Positions 1-8,474 of a stretch of DNA of 64,000 bases are shown piece after piece. The translations under genes and the position numbers were made by a program. The stretch is from JAKVCB01 sp963578605 (GTDB lineage: Bacteria; Planctomycetota; Planctomycetia; Pirellulales; Lacipirellulaceae). Under the pieces are notes generated by a model. The model worked only from the letters and a program-made list of their open reading frames with translations, searched no databases and had not been told where the DNA came from. The DNA lies in the NCBI GenBank assembly GCA_963578605.1, contig CAUZEA010000001.1, forward strand, positions 91,617 to 155,616. Reading direction: 5' to 3'. Every line of letters begins with the position of its first letter. Position 1 is the stretch's first letter.

Positions 1-366
1 TTCCAACGTGCCTGACGGATCAACGAACGGGAACTGGAAGATCTGAATCTCTTCGGTATCGCCAAAGCCGGTGTCCAAGAAATTAAAACCGGCAACCTGA
101 CCCGCGTTAATTTGTCCAGTAGGGCCCGCCACCTGCCAGGTGGTTACACCCGTAATTTTTACACTGACCGAGGCAATGCCAAAGTTAGCGACTTGATCAG
201 CCTTGGCGACCAACGACCAAGTACCACCAGAACTTCTGTCGATGCGATCGTTGTACTGGAGATTAAGGGACAGATCGACCTGGTTTGCCCGGACGACTGG
301 TACAACCGGTCCAAGACACGCCAGCAAGGCAGATAAAAGAATGCCTTTACGAAACATCTGTTTCAT
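1..366 (-). CDS. Secreted protein, N-terminal part (runs off left edge)
   Basis: The reading frame is open from a start at 366 to the window edge, so only the first 122 codons are present. The first 25 or so residues form a clear signal peptide (MKQMFRKG, a leucine/alanine core, then a cleavage-like VRAN), so the product is exported. The visible mature part is rich in Gly, Thr, Val and Asn and reads like beta-structured extracellular protein. A purine-rich site (GTGGGAG) lies directly before the ATG. A second ATG three codons in is possible. Function is not recognisable from this fragment. In planctomycetes such proteins often end in a PEP-CTERM signal, but that end is outside the window. Confidence 0.7.
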   Translation of the reverse strand, partial: MKQMFRKGILLSALLACLGPVVPVVRANQVDLSLNLQYNDRIDRSSGGTWSLVAKADQVANFGIASVSVKITGVTTWQVAGPTGQINAGQVAGFNFLDTGFGDTEEIQIFQFPFVDPSGTLE

Positions 367-1169
367 CTCCCACTGCGATTGCCGTGGTGCAAGGAACGAT
401 CGAGGTGGGACAACAAACCGCCACGTGACTGGACCGCGGCGTGTTGGCAGAAAAACGCCTTGGGAGGCGATATCTCGTGGAACTCCGTTGCTGCTCTCAT
501 CTCGGTTCTGTTCGGTTGATGCCCGCCTGGCAAGGCATTGCTTACAGGCACAAAAGCCGGCCTATATTTCAGCTTACCTACGCCTACTATTTTGGCAAGC
601 GAATTATTCGGGCTGAAGCACGCGCCGACAACCGGTTTGAAGCTTGCCGCTAACCGCCATGTTCCTTCCGACTGCTACAGACCACACCGACCAGGAGAAA
701 AAACTGGAACCGCACGGCAGAAAGCCCAAAAAAGGTTTGACGCGCCGGGGAGAATTTTGGTATTCAGAAGTTGCTCGAGCAGAAATGACTCCTTTTCTTG
801 CAGCGAACGAGACCGTGTTTGATCCTCGCCACTCGGCGAAGAAAGGAGAGCACAAGTTCTGGCCTTTGCTTATGGTCAGTGGGCCTTTGCTCCATGTGGA
901 TTGAATAAGTTCAATTCCTTTAACCAAAATAACCAGGGTGCGAGCCTGGTTGAACAGGGCGATGGTTTGCGGACTGTTTCAGGTTAACCGCTGGACGGTG
1001 ATTCGATCCCTGCTACTGGTGCTGCTTCACGCCAGTCACTAATGGATCGCTCGATCGAACGCCGCAGCCCGTAACGGGCACGGAACCAACAGGCAGTTTT
1101 CACCTCCGATTGTTCGATGACTGGCCGCACAGGTTTTACTCTATGGACACTCTTGATGAACCGATATAG
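367..1169. other. Long gap without a convincing gene; possible non-coding RNA at its right end
   Basis: No reading frame here has a convincing start, signal peptide or recognisable protein family. The leftward frame at 604-927 is the longest but has a random-looking composition. Two stem-loops stand out on the plus strand: AACCAGG/CCTGGTT with a 7-base loop at about 931-951, and GCCCG/CGGGC at about 1066-1080. A strong rightward terminator follows at 1170-1202 with no protein gene in front of it, which suggests an unannotated transcript. It does not match what I can recall of tmRNA, SRP RNA or RNase P RNA. Confidence 0.4.
451..469 (-). terminator. Weak possible terminator, leftward
   Basis: Read on the minus strand this is CGCCT, loop CCCA, AGGCG, then five T. 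The stem is only 5 bp. It would end a leftward transcript from the 470-1290 gap, for which no gene is seen. Confidence 0.25.
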
Positions 1170-1202
1170 CCCGTCTCGCGGTCACGCGAGGCGGGTTTTT
1201 TT
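1170..1202 (+). terminator. Strong Rho-independent terminator, rightward
   Basis: An 11-bp stem (CCCGTCTCGCG with CGCGAGGCGGG, one G-U-type mismatch) closes on a GTCA loop and is followed by seven T at 1196-1202. The opposite strand has no T run, so it acts rightward. There is no coding gene upstream on that strand. Confidence 0.75.
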
Positions 1203-1296
1203 GTCATCAAAGCGCCTGCTAATGACTGGTGCAAAATGGACGTGGCGGGCGATAATGAAGGCGTAGCCAACCGCCCACCCCCTCATTACCGCATCT

Positions 1297-4017
1297 ATGG
1301 CTGAGCTTAAAACGTTCGTGTTCACCGACCTTGCTGACTCGGTCCGTTTGAAGGACGAGATGCCCGGGCAAAGTACCACGGAGCGCGACCAGGCATTTAT
1401 TGAAACCATCTTATCGCCGCATCGCGAATATATTGGGCGCGAGCTGGCGGCCTGCGACGGACGGATTGTATCAACTGCCGGTGACGGACACTTTATCGTG
1501 TTCGCGGATACGATTCTGGCTGCCCGCTGGGCAATCGCGATTCAAGAGATCCACCGCGATACTCCGCTCATGTCACCCCGGCACCATCCCATCGATGTCC
1601 GCATCAGCATTCACGTCGGGATCCCCCAGATCGACCCTCATGACACAAACAACTTTGTCGGCAAGCCGGTCGACTATGCTGCCCGCCTGAACGACTATGC
1701 CTCGGGGCGACAAATTCTCGTGTCGCGGAGCGTGGTGGCGATCCTGGAAGACGCTGGCATGGATGGGGTCACGTTTCACCGTCATGGTCACCGCGACTTG
1801 AAGGGCATCGGAGATATTGATGTGTTTGAGTTGATTTACGGCGATGACGGGCCGCGGCGCACCCGTCACGATCCATCCGAACTACGCGCCCGACAATGGT
1901 CGGTCATCCCCTCGACGATGGGATTGAGTGAATTTTGTGGTACGGCCCCGCCGCCCGGAACGAAGACCCGTTTAACTTCCCAATCACGAAAGTTAGGCAA
2001 CTACGAACTGGGCGAATTGTTGGGCAGTGGCGGCATGGGCGATGTCTACAAGGCCCGGCATACGCAGTTTGGACGGACGCGGGCAGTTAAGGTCATCAAG
2101 CAGCATTTCGTCGACACCGGACACGAAGAGGTCATCCGTCGGTTCTATCGCGAGATTCAGGCGGTTGGCCGACTGGAACACCCGAACATCGTGGTCGCGA
2201 TCGAATCTTCGGCGCCGTCAGATGCCCTGCATTACCTCGTTATGGAGTATATCGTTGGCGTCGACGTCGAGGGGTTGGTGGGCGAGCAAGGGCCCATGAG
2301 AATTGCCGACGCCTGCGAGGTTGCCCGCCAAACCGCAGTCGGTCTCGCCTACATTCACCAGTACGGCATGGTTCACCGCGACATCAAGCCATCGAACCTG
2401 ATGCTTACGGTTGTGGCCAATCACTCGTCGGCCGAAAGCACTCTGTTGTCGGACCAGGACGAGGCCAAGCCGAACCAATGCCTGGTCAAGATTCTTGATC
2501 TTGGCTTGGCCCTGCTGGCGAGCGACGATGCCGAACGACTTACTGTGTTCCACGACCGCGCCATGGGTACAGGCATGTACATGGCTCCAGAACAGTGGCG
2601 GACGACAAGTGTCGACATCCGGGCAGACATTTACAGTCTGGGTTGCACACTCTACCACATGCTAAGTGGCCAACCGCCGTTTGCTGGCTCGGACCTTCGT
2701 CCTCGCCGGGCCCATGAAACGGAAAAGCCAGCCCGCATCCTCCGCACCGACCAGCCGATTCCGGCTGGGTTGCGGGCTATTCTCCGCAAAATGATGGCCA
2801 AACGACCCGCGGATCGATACGCCTCACCCATGGAAGTTGCAGATGCGTTGAAACCGTATTGTCGTGATCAGAAACTCGTTGATTTGGCCGAGTCTGGTCG
2901 CCAACAACTAACCGGGGCTCCCACCCATGCAAGTGCAGGTTCTGAGACGAAACCTGGCCTGGGCAGTCCGCCACAACCGTTGTCCCACCCTGTCGAAGAG
3001 CGGCCATTGCATAATCGATGGTTGACCACCGTGGCCGTGCTCGTGATGCTCACCCTCATCGTCTCGATAGCCCTCCTGGCAGGACGTCGCCAGGCGAACC
3101 AGCAGGACGATCAAACAGCCCGCATGAAAAGACTGCAGTTTGTAGCCAGTGTGGCAGCCCAGGGAATCGCCGAGGATATTGAAGACCGCTTTGAGACACT
3201 CACCAGGCTGGCAGCAGCGCCGGTCCTCCGCGAAAACATGGCCGAGCTGGTGAAAAAACCGGATGATCCCGATCGGTGGGCACGGATCCAGGAATGGCTG
3301 ATCGCGCGAAAATTAGCAGCGGATCCGAAAATTGCCTCGGACAGTTGGTTCATCAACGACCTGCGCGGGGTGCAAATAGCGCGGGCCAACCCAAGTGCGA
3401 AAAGTCGTGGCAAGAGCTATGCGCACCGCGATTACTTCCATGGCCTGGGAGGGGACTTGGACTCTACAAATAGCACAACCATCCCCAAGCCCATCACCCA
3501 ACCGCATCAATCAGCCGTCTACCGCAGCACCTCCAGCGGACATTTAAAAGTCGCCTTTTCGGTACCGATCACTAACGGCGCACAACTGGAATCGAAACGC
3601 GCGGTCCTGGGAGTGTTGGCGATGTCCGTCGACTTGGGGGCCTTTGACGTGTTGAACGATTTCAGTTCCGAAGAAAGCTTGTATCAATCGGTACTGATTG
3701 ACATCGGGGACTACCAGATTGAAGGAGAGACCGGACGAGGCCTCGTCTTGCATCACCAAGGGAGGGCAAAACTTGGCGAAGGTGAGGACCTCCCTGTTGT
3801 GGGAAGACCACTGTGGGAACGCTTGCAGCAAGCGAATGAAGGCGCGGATGGCCGTCAGCGACGTGAGGGGACACTCATTGAGCATTATCTCGACCCGATT
3901 GTCTCAGGCGGGTTGTTGCAGTCGGCAGCAATTTGCTCAGTCGACGACCGGTTACCAGCAGAGCTGGAACATGACACGAACTGGGTGGTTCTGGTGCAAG
4001 AGCCCGATAGTCCGTAA
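1297..4017 (+). CDS. Transmembrane Ser/Thr kinase with N-terminal cyclase-homology domain and C-terminal Cache-like sensor
   Basis: A 906-residue signalling receptor. Residues 1-185 are a class III nucleotidyl cyclase homology domain: the first metal Asp is D11 (FTDLADS) and the second is D63 (AGDGHFIVF). The purine-selecting Lys is Ser59 and the transition-state Asn is Asp126 (VDYAAR), so catalysis is doubtful and this may be a regulatory nucleotide sensor. Residues 236-520 are a complete protein kinase: glycine loop GSGGMG at 243-248, Lys265, HRD at 360-362, DLG at 401-403 and APE at 430-432. A Pro/Ser-rich linker leads to one membrane helix at about 575-597. The remaining 300 residues resemble a periplasmic double Cache domain (a YAHRDYF segment, then a VLGVLAMSVDL strand). 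The layout is PknB-like: kinase inside, sensor outside. No strong Shine-Dalgarno site precedes the ATG. The kinase call is firm; the Cache call is by pattern. Confidence 0.92.
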   Translation: MAELKTFVFTDLADSVRLKDEMPGQSTTERDQAFIETILSPHREYIGRELAACDGRIVSTAGDGHFIVFADTILAARWAIAIQEIHRDTPLMSPRHHPIDVRISIHVGIPQIDPHDTNNFVGKPVDYAARLNDYASGRQILVSRSVVAILEDAGMDGVTFHRHGHRDLKGIGDIDVFELIYGDDGPRRTRHDPSELRARQWSVIPSTMGLSEFCGTAPPPGTKTRLTSQSRKLGNYELGELLGSGGMGDVYKARHTQFGRTRAVKVIKQHFVDTGHEEVIRRFYREIQAVGRLEHPNIVVAIESSAPSDALHYLVMEYIVGVDVEGLVGEQGPMRIADACEVARQTAVGLAYIHQYGMVHRDIKPSNLMLTVVANHSSAESTLLSDQDEAKPNQCLVKILDLGLALLASDDAERLTVFHDRAMGTGMYMAPEQWRTTSVDIRADIYSLGCTLYHMLSGQPPFAGSDLRPRRAHETEKPARILRTDQPIPAGLRAILRKMMAKRPADRYASPMEVADALKPYCRDQKLVDLAESGRQQLTGAPTHASAGSETKPGLGSPPQPLSHPVEERPLHNRWLTTVAVLVMLTLIVSIALLAGRRQANQQDDQTARMKRLQFVASVAAQGIAEDIEDRFETLTRLAAAPVLRENMAELVKKPDDPDRWARIQEWLIARKLAADPKIASDSWFINDLRGVQIARANPSAKSRGKSYAHRDYFHGLGGDLDSTNSTTIPKPITQPHQSAVYRSTSSGHLKVAFSVPITNGAQLESKRAVLGVLAMSVDLGAFDVLNDFSSEESLYQSVLIDIGDYQIEGETGRGLVLHHQGRAKLGEGEDLPVVGRPLWERLQQANEGADGRQRREGTLIEHYLDPIVSGGLLQSAAICSVDDRLPAELEHDTNWVVLVQEPDSP

Positions 4018-4179
4018 AGCGTCGCCTTGATTGAGCGAGTTCTCATGCAATCGGTCGTGCCAACCGGGCAAGTCCGGTGAGGAAATTTCCAGCTTGTGCC
4101 CTTGCTCGGTGTGTTGGTCCATCCGCGCTAAACATTGCCACGTCGTTCCCGGCAAACAGGCGGCGGTGTGGCCCCGCTT

Positions 4180-5010
4180 TCAATTCCCCAATTGTCGATT
4201 CAATGCGTCGAGGTCATTGCGGAGTTCGGTCGTGAATGACTCGAGTGTGGTTTTGGCCTCCTCGAGTTCCGAACGCAGTCGAGAAACCTCATCCCGCAAT
4301 TGCCGCAACTGATCGACATCGATGGAAGTCCCGGATGTCGTCAAATTCGGGCCAGGCATCGAAGCAGCAACCTCGGCCGGGTTCCCTGCAGGGATCGGTG
4401 GCAAGGCGGTTGCTGTTGCCTCTGGCGCCTCGCCGGAACCAGCACCATGTTCACGGCGAACTTTTTCCAGTTCATGCTCGAGATAGAGCGTGTGGGTCAC
4501 CACGGCACCACGGCCCTTGGGAGTCAAGTAACTGGCCAGGCGTTTCGTTTGAAGGCTTTCCAGGAGCGGGCGCAATTCTTCGAGGCCCTTGATCGGCTCC
4601 ATGCGGGCTGCCCGCCCCCGAAGTTCGCCGACGGTCTGCGCCCCGCGCAAAAGCAATTCGGCAATGACCGCCAGTTCCACCTTATCGACCCCCAGCCAGT
4701 CATAGGCCCGATGTCGGTACTTGTCGACTCGGCCACTTCCGGTCACAAAAACGACCGCCCCAAGTTTGCGGAGGCGTTCTAAAGAATCTTCGACGGCCTC
4801 TGCGGAGAGCTGCATTTGAGGAGATCGGTTGCTTTTTTGGTTGCAACCCGCGCAGAGCCCGCTCCGTGAAAGGGGATAATTATCGGGAGTTGTCTTCGCT
4901 TTTTCGACGAGGACTCCCAAAACTCGGCGATCCTCGGCGCTTAAGGGTTGCCAAGAAGGTGCACTGGGGTTTGCGGTGTGGGGGTTTGCTGGCGGTGTTG
5001 CTTCATTCAT
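4180..5010 (-). CDS. YceH-like DUF480 (UPF0502) protein
   Basis: Residues 20-170 follow E. coli YceH closely: VLVEKAKTTPDNYPLS, CNQKSNRSP, LLLRGAQTVGELRGRAARM. The family is predicted to form tandem winged helices, but its function is not established. After a Pro/Ala-rich linker, residues 225-275 form a strongly charged heptad region (LRQLRDEVSRLRSELEEAK) that should be a coiled coil. At 276 residues it is longer than YceH (about 215) because of this tail. It converges with the kinase gene across about 160 bases. A clear Shine-Dalgarno site is not visible before the ATG. Confidence 0.88.
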   Translation of the reverse strand: MNEATPPANPHTANPSAPSWQPLSAEDRRVLGVLVEKAKTTPDNYPLSRSGLCAGCNQKSNRSPQMQLSAEAVEDSLERLRKLGAVVFVTGSGRVDKYRHRAYDWLGVDKVELAVIAELLLRGAQTVGELRGRAARMEPIKGLEELRPLLESLQTKRLASYLTPKGRGAVVTHTLYLEHELEKVRREHGAGSGEAPEATATALPPIPAGNPAEVAASMPGPNLTTSGTSIDVDQLRQLRDEVSRLRSELEEAKTTLESFTTELRNDLDALNRQLGN

Positions 5011-5137
5011 GGTTGTTTTTCAGCGGGCCTGTTTTTGCGGAGCGATCCTCGAAGTCAACGAGAGTCGCATTTGCGGCATCTCCCGGCAAGTGGTGTGGCT
5101 CAACCTACCCGACCGGAGCTTGTCAAAACAATGGCGC

Positions 5138-5174
5138 AAAAAAAACCCCGGGAACCGCTGAGCGATTCCCGGGG
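5138..5174 (-). terminator. Rho-independent terminator of the porin gene
   Basis: Read leftward, CCCCGGGAA pairs with TTCCCGGGG around a short loop and is followed by eight T (the A run at 5138-5145). It lies about 57 bases past the porin stop codon. This is the cleanest terminator in the window, which fits a highly expressed outer-membrane gene. Confidence 0.88.
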
Positions 5175-5230
5175 TTGGAAAGGGTCCTGTTTGAACTCAA
5201 GACCGTATAGGTCCTGCCTCGTTCGATCAA

Positions 5231-6565
5231 CTAGAAGGTGGCAATACAATCAACTCCGAATACGACCTGGTTGAAATCGCCTCCCCCGCTGGTGTCGGAC
5301 GGCGTCCAGTTGTAACGAACCTCCGGACGGACGGTGAGGTTGGCGTGTGCCCGGTAATTGATACCACCGGTAAGCTCATAGTATGAACTATAGTCGCCGA
5401 AGATATTGCTCTTCCACCATTCAGCACGACCGCCAACGGCCCAGCAATCGTTCAGGGTGTAGAACAAGTACTGATTAATACCAACATCTTCACGATCGTT
5501 TTGATCAGTATAGTAATCACTCTGGAGAACATACGTCAGGCAATTCGTCAGAGTGGCATCGAAGACCACGCTGTGGCTATAGCCGTCAGTACCGTTACTC
5601 CGCTTACCGAAATTGCCGGCAGTGAGAATGTAGGCAACCGAGACGTCATCGACTACGCTGGTGCTGAAACCACCCAGGAAGCTCGAACCGTTGTCATATT
5701 GGTCGAAACCAGTATCCCAACCGAGGGTCCAACCAGCATAGATATCGGTACCACAGTTGCTATAGGTCGCCAAAACACCAGTGTGTGTGAACGGCTCGCT
5801 ATTGTACATCGTGTATGAATGGCTATAGAAGAAGTTTTGTGGAGCTGGAATAACTTCGTAGCCAACGAGCGTGAAAAAGTGACCAGCGATAACTGACCAG
5901 TCGCCATAGGCAACTTCGGCGTAAAGCTGAGGAAGAGCCCAACCGTAATAGCCATGGTCGAAGCCGTTCTCGTAGTCCCAGTGACCCGAATTGTTACCGA
6001 ACGCCTGCGTTTTCTGAGCATCGGTACCGTACATGAGGTCAGCACGCATACCCCAATCCCAACAGCAGGGACTGGCGTTTGCCTTTTTCTCTAGGTAAAG
6101 CCATGCCTGTTGAAGTCGGATGCCATCTGGCACGTCGTTGAATGACCCGAGGTCACCCGGTGAAAACGACATGCGCGTCGTATCACTGTGGTAACCTAAC
6201 TGCGTCCAACCACCGAAGTCCCAGCAGGAGCAGGGACAGAGTTGGTCTTTGAGCGTGCAGGGATCGCCCAGGCAGCAATCATCGTAACAGTTACCCCATC
6301 CGCCACCGCAAGGGTCGCCGCCACAGCAGTCGCCACAGCCAGTGTCGCAGCAGCAATCCGATTCGCAGCAGCAATCCGATTCGCAGCAGCAATCCGATTC
6401 GCAGCCGCAATCCGATTCGCAGCCGCAATCCGATTCGCAGCCGCAATCCGATTCGCAGCCGCAACCAGCCAAGTTGTAATTAAATGCCGTTTGGATCGTT
6501 GATTGTGCCATCACAGGCATAGCACAAAACGTCAGGACGGCCGCAGACAGTGTCCATCTCGCCAT
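5231..6565 (-). CDS. Outer-membrane beta-barrel porin (BBP2/OmpL-like) with N-terminal cysteine-rich repeats
   Basis: A 444-residue product from the ATG at 6565. That start is chosen because AAAGGAGT lies about 10 bases upstream and it gives a good signal peptide (MARWTLSAAVLTFCAMPVMAQ). The longer upstream frame has neither. After the signal comes an extraordinary stretch, residues 34-110, with about 28 cysteines, including six tandem six-residue units of the ESDCGC/ESDCCC type. The rest is Tyr/Trp/Gly-rich alternating strand sequence ending in Phe (CIATF), as in porins. It resembles the planctomycete putative beta-barrel porin-2 family, which is assumed to form outer-membrane channels. The cysteine segment may anchor the barrel to a disulfide-linked wall layer or bind metal; that is inference. 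It ends in a strong terminator. Confidence 0.85.
   Translation of the reverse strand: MARWTLSAAVLTFCAMPVMAQSTIQTAFNYNLAGCGCESDCGCESDCGCESDCGCESDCCCESDCCCESDCCCDTGCGDCCGGDPCGGGWGNCYDDCCLGDPCTLKDQLCPCSCWDFGGWTQLGYHSDTTRMSFSPGDLGSFNDVPDGIRLQQAWLYLEKKANASPCCWDWGMRADLMYGTDAQKTQAFGNNSGHWDYENGFDHGYYGWALPQLYAEVAYGDWSVIAGHFFTLVGYEVIPAPQNFFYSHSYTMYNSEPFTHTGVLATYSNCGTDIYAGWTLGWDTGFDQYDNGSSFLGGFSTSVVDDVSVAYILTAGNFGKRSNGTDGYSHSVVFDATLTNCLTYVLQSDYYTDQNDREDVGINQYLFYTLNDCWAVGGRAEWWKSNIFGDYSSYYELTGGINYRAHANLTVRPEVRYNWTPSDTSGGGDFNQVVFGVDCIATF
6347..6464 (-). repeat. 18-bp coding tandem repeat in the porin gene
   Basis: Six complete 18-bp units plus a partial seventh. Three units read GCAGCAGCAATCCGATTC on the plus strand and three read GCAGCCGCAATCCGATTC. 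Within each type the copies are identical, so the array is recent or kept uniform by gene conversion. Each unit encodes six residues, so copy-number change keeps the frame. It is not a CRISPR: there are no spacers. Confidence 0.95.
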
Positions 6566-6962
6566 GTTCACTTTTGGACTCCTTTTCCCGAGTAATTTAT
6601 CGGTTGTTGCGGCAACGCTTGCCGCACCCACTCCGTCGAATGTGCCGCACCCACTCCGTCGAATGGAGACCCGTGCAACACGACACATGCAGCACAGGCC
6701 AGCCGGAACATCAACCGCCACTAGCCCCTACATCGACTCCACTCACACGGAGGATGAACGGCCAAACTGACGATTTGCAGAGAATAGGCAGGGAATCGGC
6801 TTAAACTGGATAATTTTTGCCGCTTGTTGAAGAAGTGCGGCCGCCGAACCTGCCTGCTGGTGGTCAGGGGCAAAGGCGGCACGCGTTCGTTTGCATCCGC
6901 ATCGGACCTGGAACGTGCCTCAGGCAGTAAAGCCCGATGAAGAAAACAGGCAATCGGGTCTT
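6566..6962. promoter_or_regulatory. Porin 5' region containing a 22-bp direct repeat
   Basis: This 397-base gap should carry the porin promoter, reading leftward. Its most visible feature is an exact 22-bp duplication, 6621-6642 and 6644-6665 (GCCGCACCCACTCCGTCGAA core), with a 23-bp period. It lies 56-100 bases upstream of the porin start, where it could be leader RNA or a double regulator site. I see no reliable -10/-35 pair and no gene. Confidence 0.5.
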
Positions 6963-7706
6963 TCAAATCTTTTCGTTGGGATTCTCGGCTTCTTGAAAAC
7001 GGTCGACTCGCCATCCAGCATTCGGCTGGGCAACCCCACGTTTTTCCATCGTTAATGCGACCGGCAAAGATCCCGACCCGATTGGCCCCTGCACGGTAAA
7101 TTGAAGAATCACCAGCTTCCGGTCATGAGGCAATTGTTCGGTGGCAACGGTTTTGTCAAATTGGACCTTGGCCTGTTCACCCCAGTCGATCAGTTTCGCG
7201 ACGACCGGCGAGGCTTTAAACTGGTCGATTGGACTTTCTGTGGAACTGCCAAAGGGTGAGGGTACGGGAGGCTTTTTGGCCGGGCGTTGGAACGCCGTGG
7301 TAAGGTAAAACGCCGTTTCCGGCTGACCATTCCGGAGATGATCGAACCACACGAGAGCGGTTGGCCGCGCCTGCCGCGACAAGAGCCAGGTGGTAACCTG
7401 TTTTTTCATGGGCACTGCACAGGCAGAGGCGATCGCCAAGGCCAATCCCACCAGTGCTGCTTTCCGGCCAAAGAGTCGGCCGTCGCTAGCAGCGATCTTT
7501 GCCAGGGCAAGCAGTGAAATGGCGATTCCCAACCCGGGAATGGCTATCAGCAACGGGGCGGTGAAAACCAGGGGGGAGGCCAGGCCCAAAAGGAAGCTGA
7601 AAATGGCGAGTCCACTAGGAGACCGATACGACGCCAACTGTTCGGCTTCGTGAGTCGATCTTGCCGGTTCTATCAACGGCTTTCCGGTCGTTACGTGAGA
7701 CTCCAT
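6963..7706 (-). CDS. Membrane protein, DUF4190-like, with soluble C-terminal domain
   Basis: A 247-residue protein of unknown function. Residues 30-70 form two closely spaced hydrophobic helices rich in Gly/Leu, and a third lies at 84-104 (KAALVGLALAIASACAVPM). This arrangement is typical of DUF4190-type planctomycete membrane proteins. Residues 110-247 are soluble and include a Pro-rich loop (PAKKPPVPSPF) and strand-like segments (LVILQFTVQGPIGSGSLPVAL). It sits downstream of the cvpA-like gene with about 160 bases between, so it may have its own promoter. Confidence 0.7.
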   Translation of the reverse strand: MESHVTTGKPLIEPARSTHEAEQLASYRSPSGLAIFSFLLGLASPLVFTAPLLIAIPGLGIAISLLALAKIAASDGRLFGRKAALVGLALAIASACAVPMKKQVTTWLLSRQARPTALVWFDHLRNGQPETAFYLTTAFQRPAKKPPVPSPFGSSTESPIDQFKASPVVAKLIDWGEQAKVQFDKTVATEQLPHDRKLVILQFTVQGPIGSGSLPVALTMEKRGVAQPNAGWRVDRFQEAENPNEKI

Positions 7707-7864
7707 GAAACGGCAGATTCTTTTGAGTCGTGTGCGGGCTTCCCGGAGAAATCGGGTTCGAAAACCCGTACCTGGGCGGAAAGCTGATCCGGGTTGGCCA
7801 GCTGCCGGGTTTTGCTTTCTCTGGGTGAGTTAGTCCTAATTCTGCTGGGAGGTGAGGCGTTACG

Positions 7865-8464
7865 TCAACGCCTGACCCGTAGCCCCGAAGCTTTTTCCAG
7901 TTTTGTACGATGGTCTGTATAGATTTTGGCGAAGGAACCGCCTTGAAACGGCACGAGCAGCTTGCCGCCATAGGCGTCTGGCGTGGTCATTCGCTCGACA
8001 AATCTCAACCAGGCCAAATCGGGAGATGCCAGTGCCGATTTTCCCTCAATTTGTTCGTGGACCAATTTCCCACCCAAGCCCTCTTTTTGGAGTGGTGCTG
8101 TGTGCAGCGTTGCGACGGCAAATGACGTGATCACCCAGGCAGCGAGGGCTGCCATGAGCGGCCCGCAGATCGTATCGATGGGATGCTTCAATCGTAACCG
8201 CGTGGTTGACAACCGATCGGTCAACACCCTCGCCACGATCATGGTGACAACAAACAAGGCCCACAACATCAAAAAGTCGAGCAAATACGTAAACTCTCCG
8301 CCCAAGGCCTCATCTACCTTGATGGTAAGCGGCGCGTAGAACCCGAACGCGACTATGCCGCTGATAAAAACGTTCACCAAGGTAATCGTGTTGCTCCAGA
8401 GACCCTCGCGAACCATCATCGCCAGGGAAGCGAAGAATATGATACCAACGATTGCGATAAACAT
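7865..8464 (-). CDS. CvpA-like integral membrane protein
   Basis: A 199-residue protein with four predicted membrane helices in the first 130 residues (starting MFIAIVGIIFFASLAMMVREG) and a soluble tail. The pattern fits the CvpA (colicin V production) family, including an R-D pair in the third helix/loop region (VARVLTDRLS). The family role in this phylum is unknown. AGAGG sits 6 bases before the ATG. The start lies only 10 bases after the stop of the secretion ATPase homologue, so the two are probably cotranscribed. Confidence 0.75.
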   Translation of the reverse strand: MFIAIVGIIFFASLAMMVREGLWSNTITLVNVFISGIVAFGFYAPLTIKVDEALGGEFTYLLDFLMLWALFVVTMIVARVLTDRLSTTRLRLKHPIDTICGPLMAALAAWVITSFAVATLHTAPLQKEGLGGKLVHEQIEGKSALASPDLAWLRFVERMTTPDAYGGKLLVPFQGGSFAKIYTDHRTKLEKASGLRVRR

Positions 8465-8474
8465 AATAGCCTCT

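Noticed and set aside
604..927. 107-codon leftward frame in the first gap
   Set aside because: No ribosome-binding site, no domain and a random-looking composition.
900..1202. tmRNA, SRP RNA or RNase P RNA
   Set aside because: The conserved ends and core motifs of these RNAs that I can recall are not present; only generic stems and a terminator are.
6347..6464. CRISPR-like array
   Set aside because: The 18-bp units are directly adjacent with no spacers and encode in-frame protein repeats of the porin.
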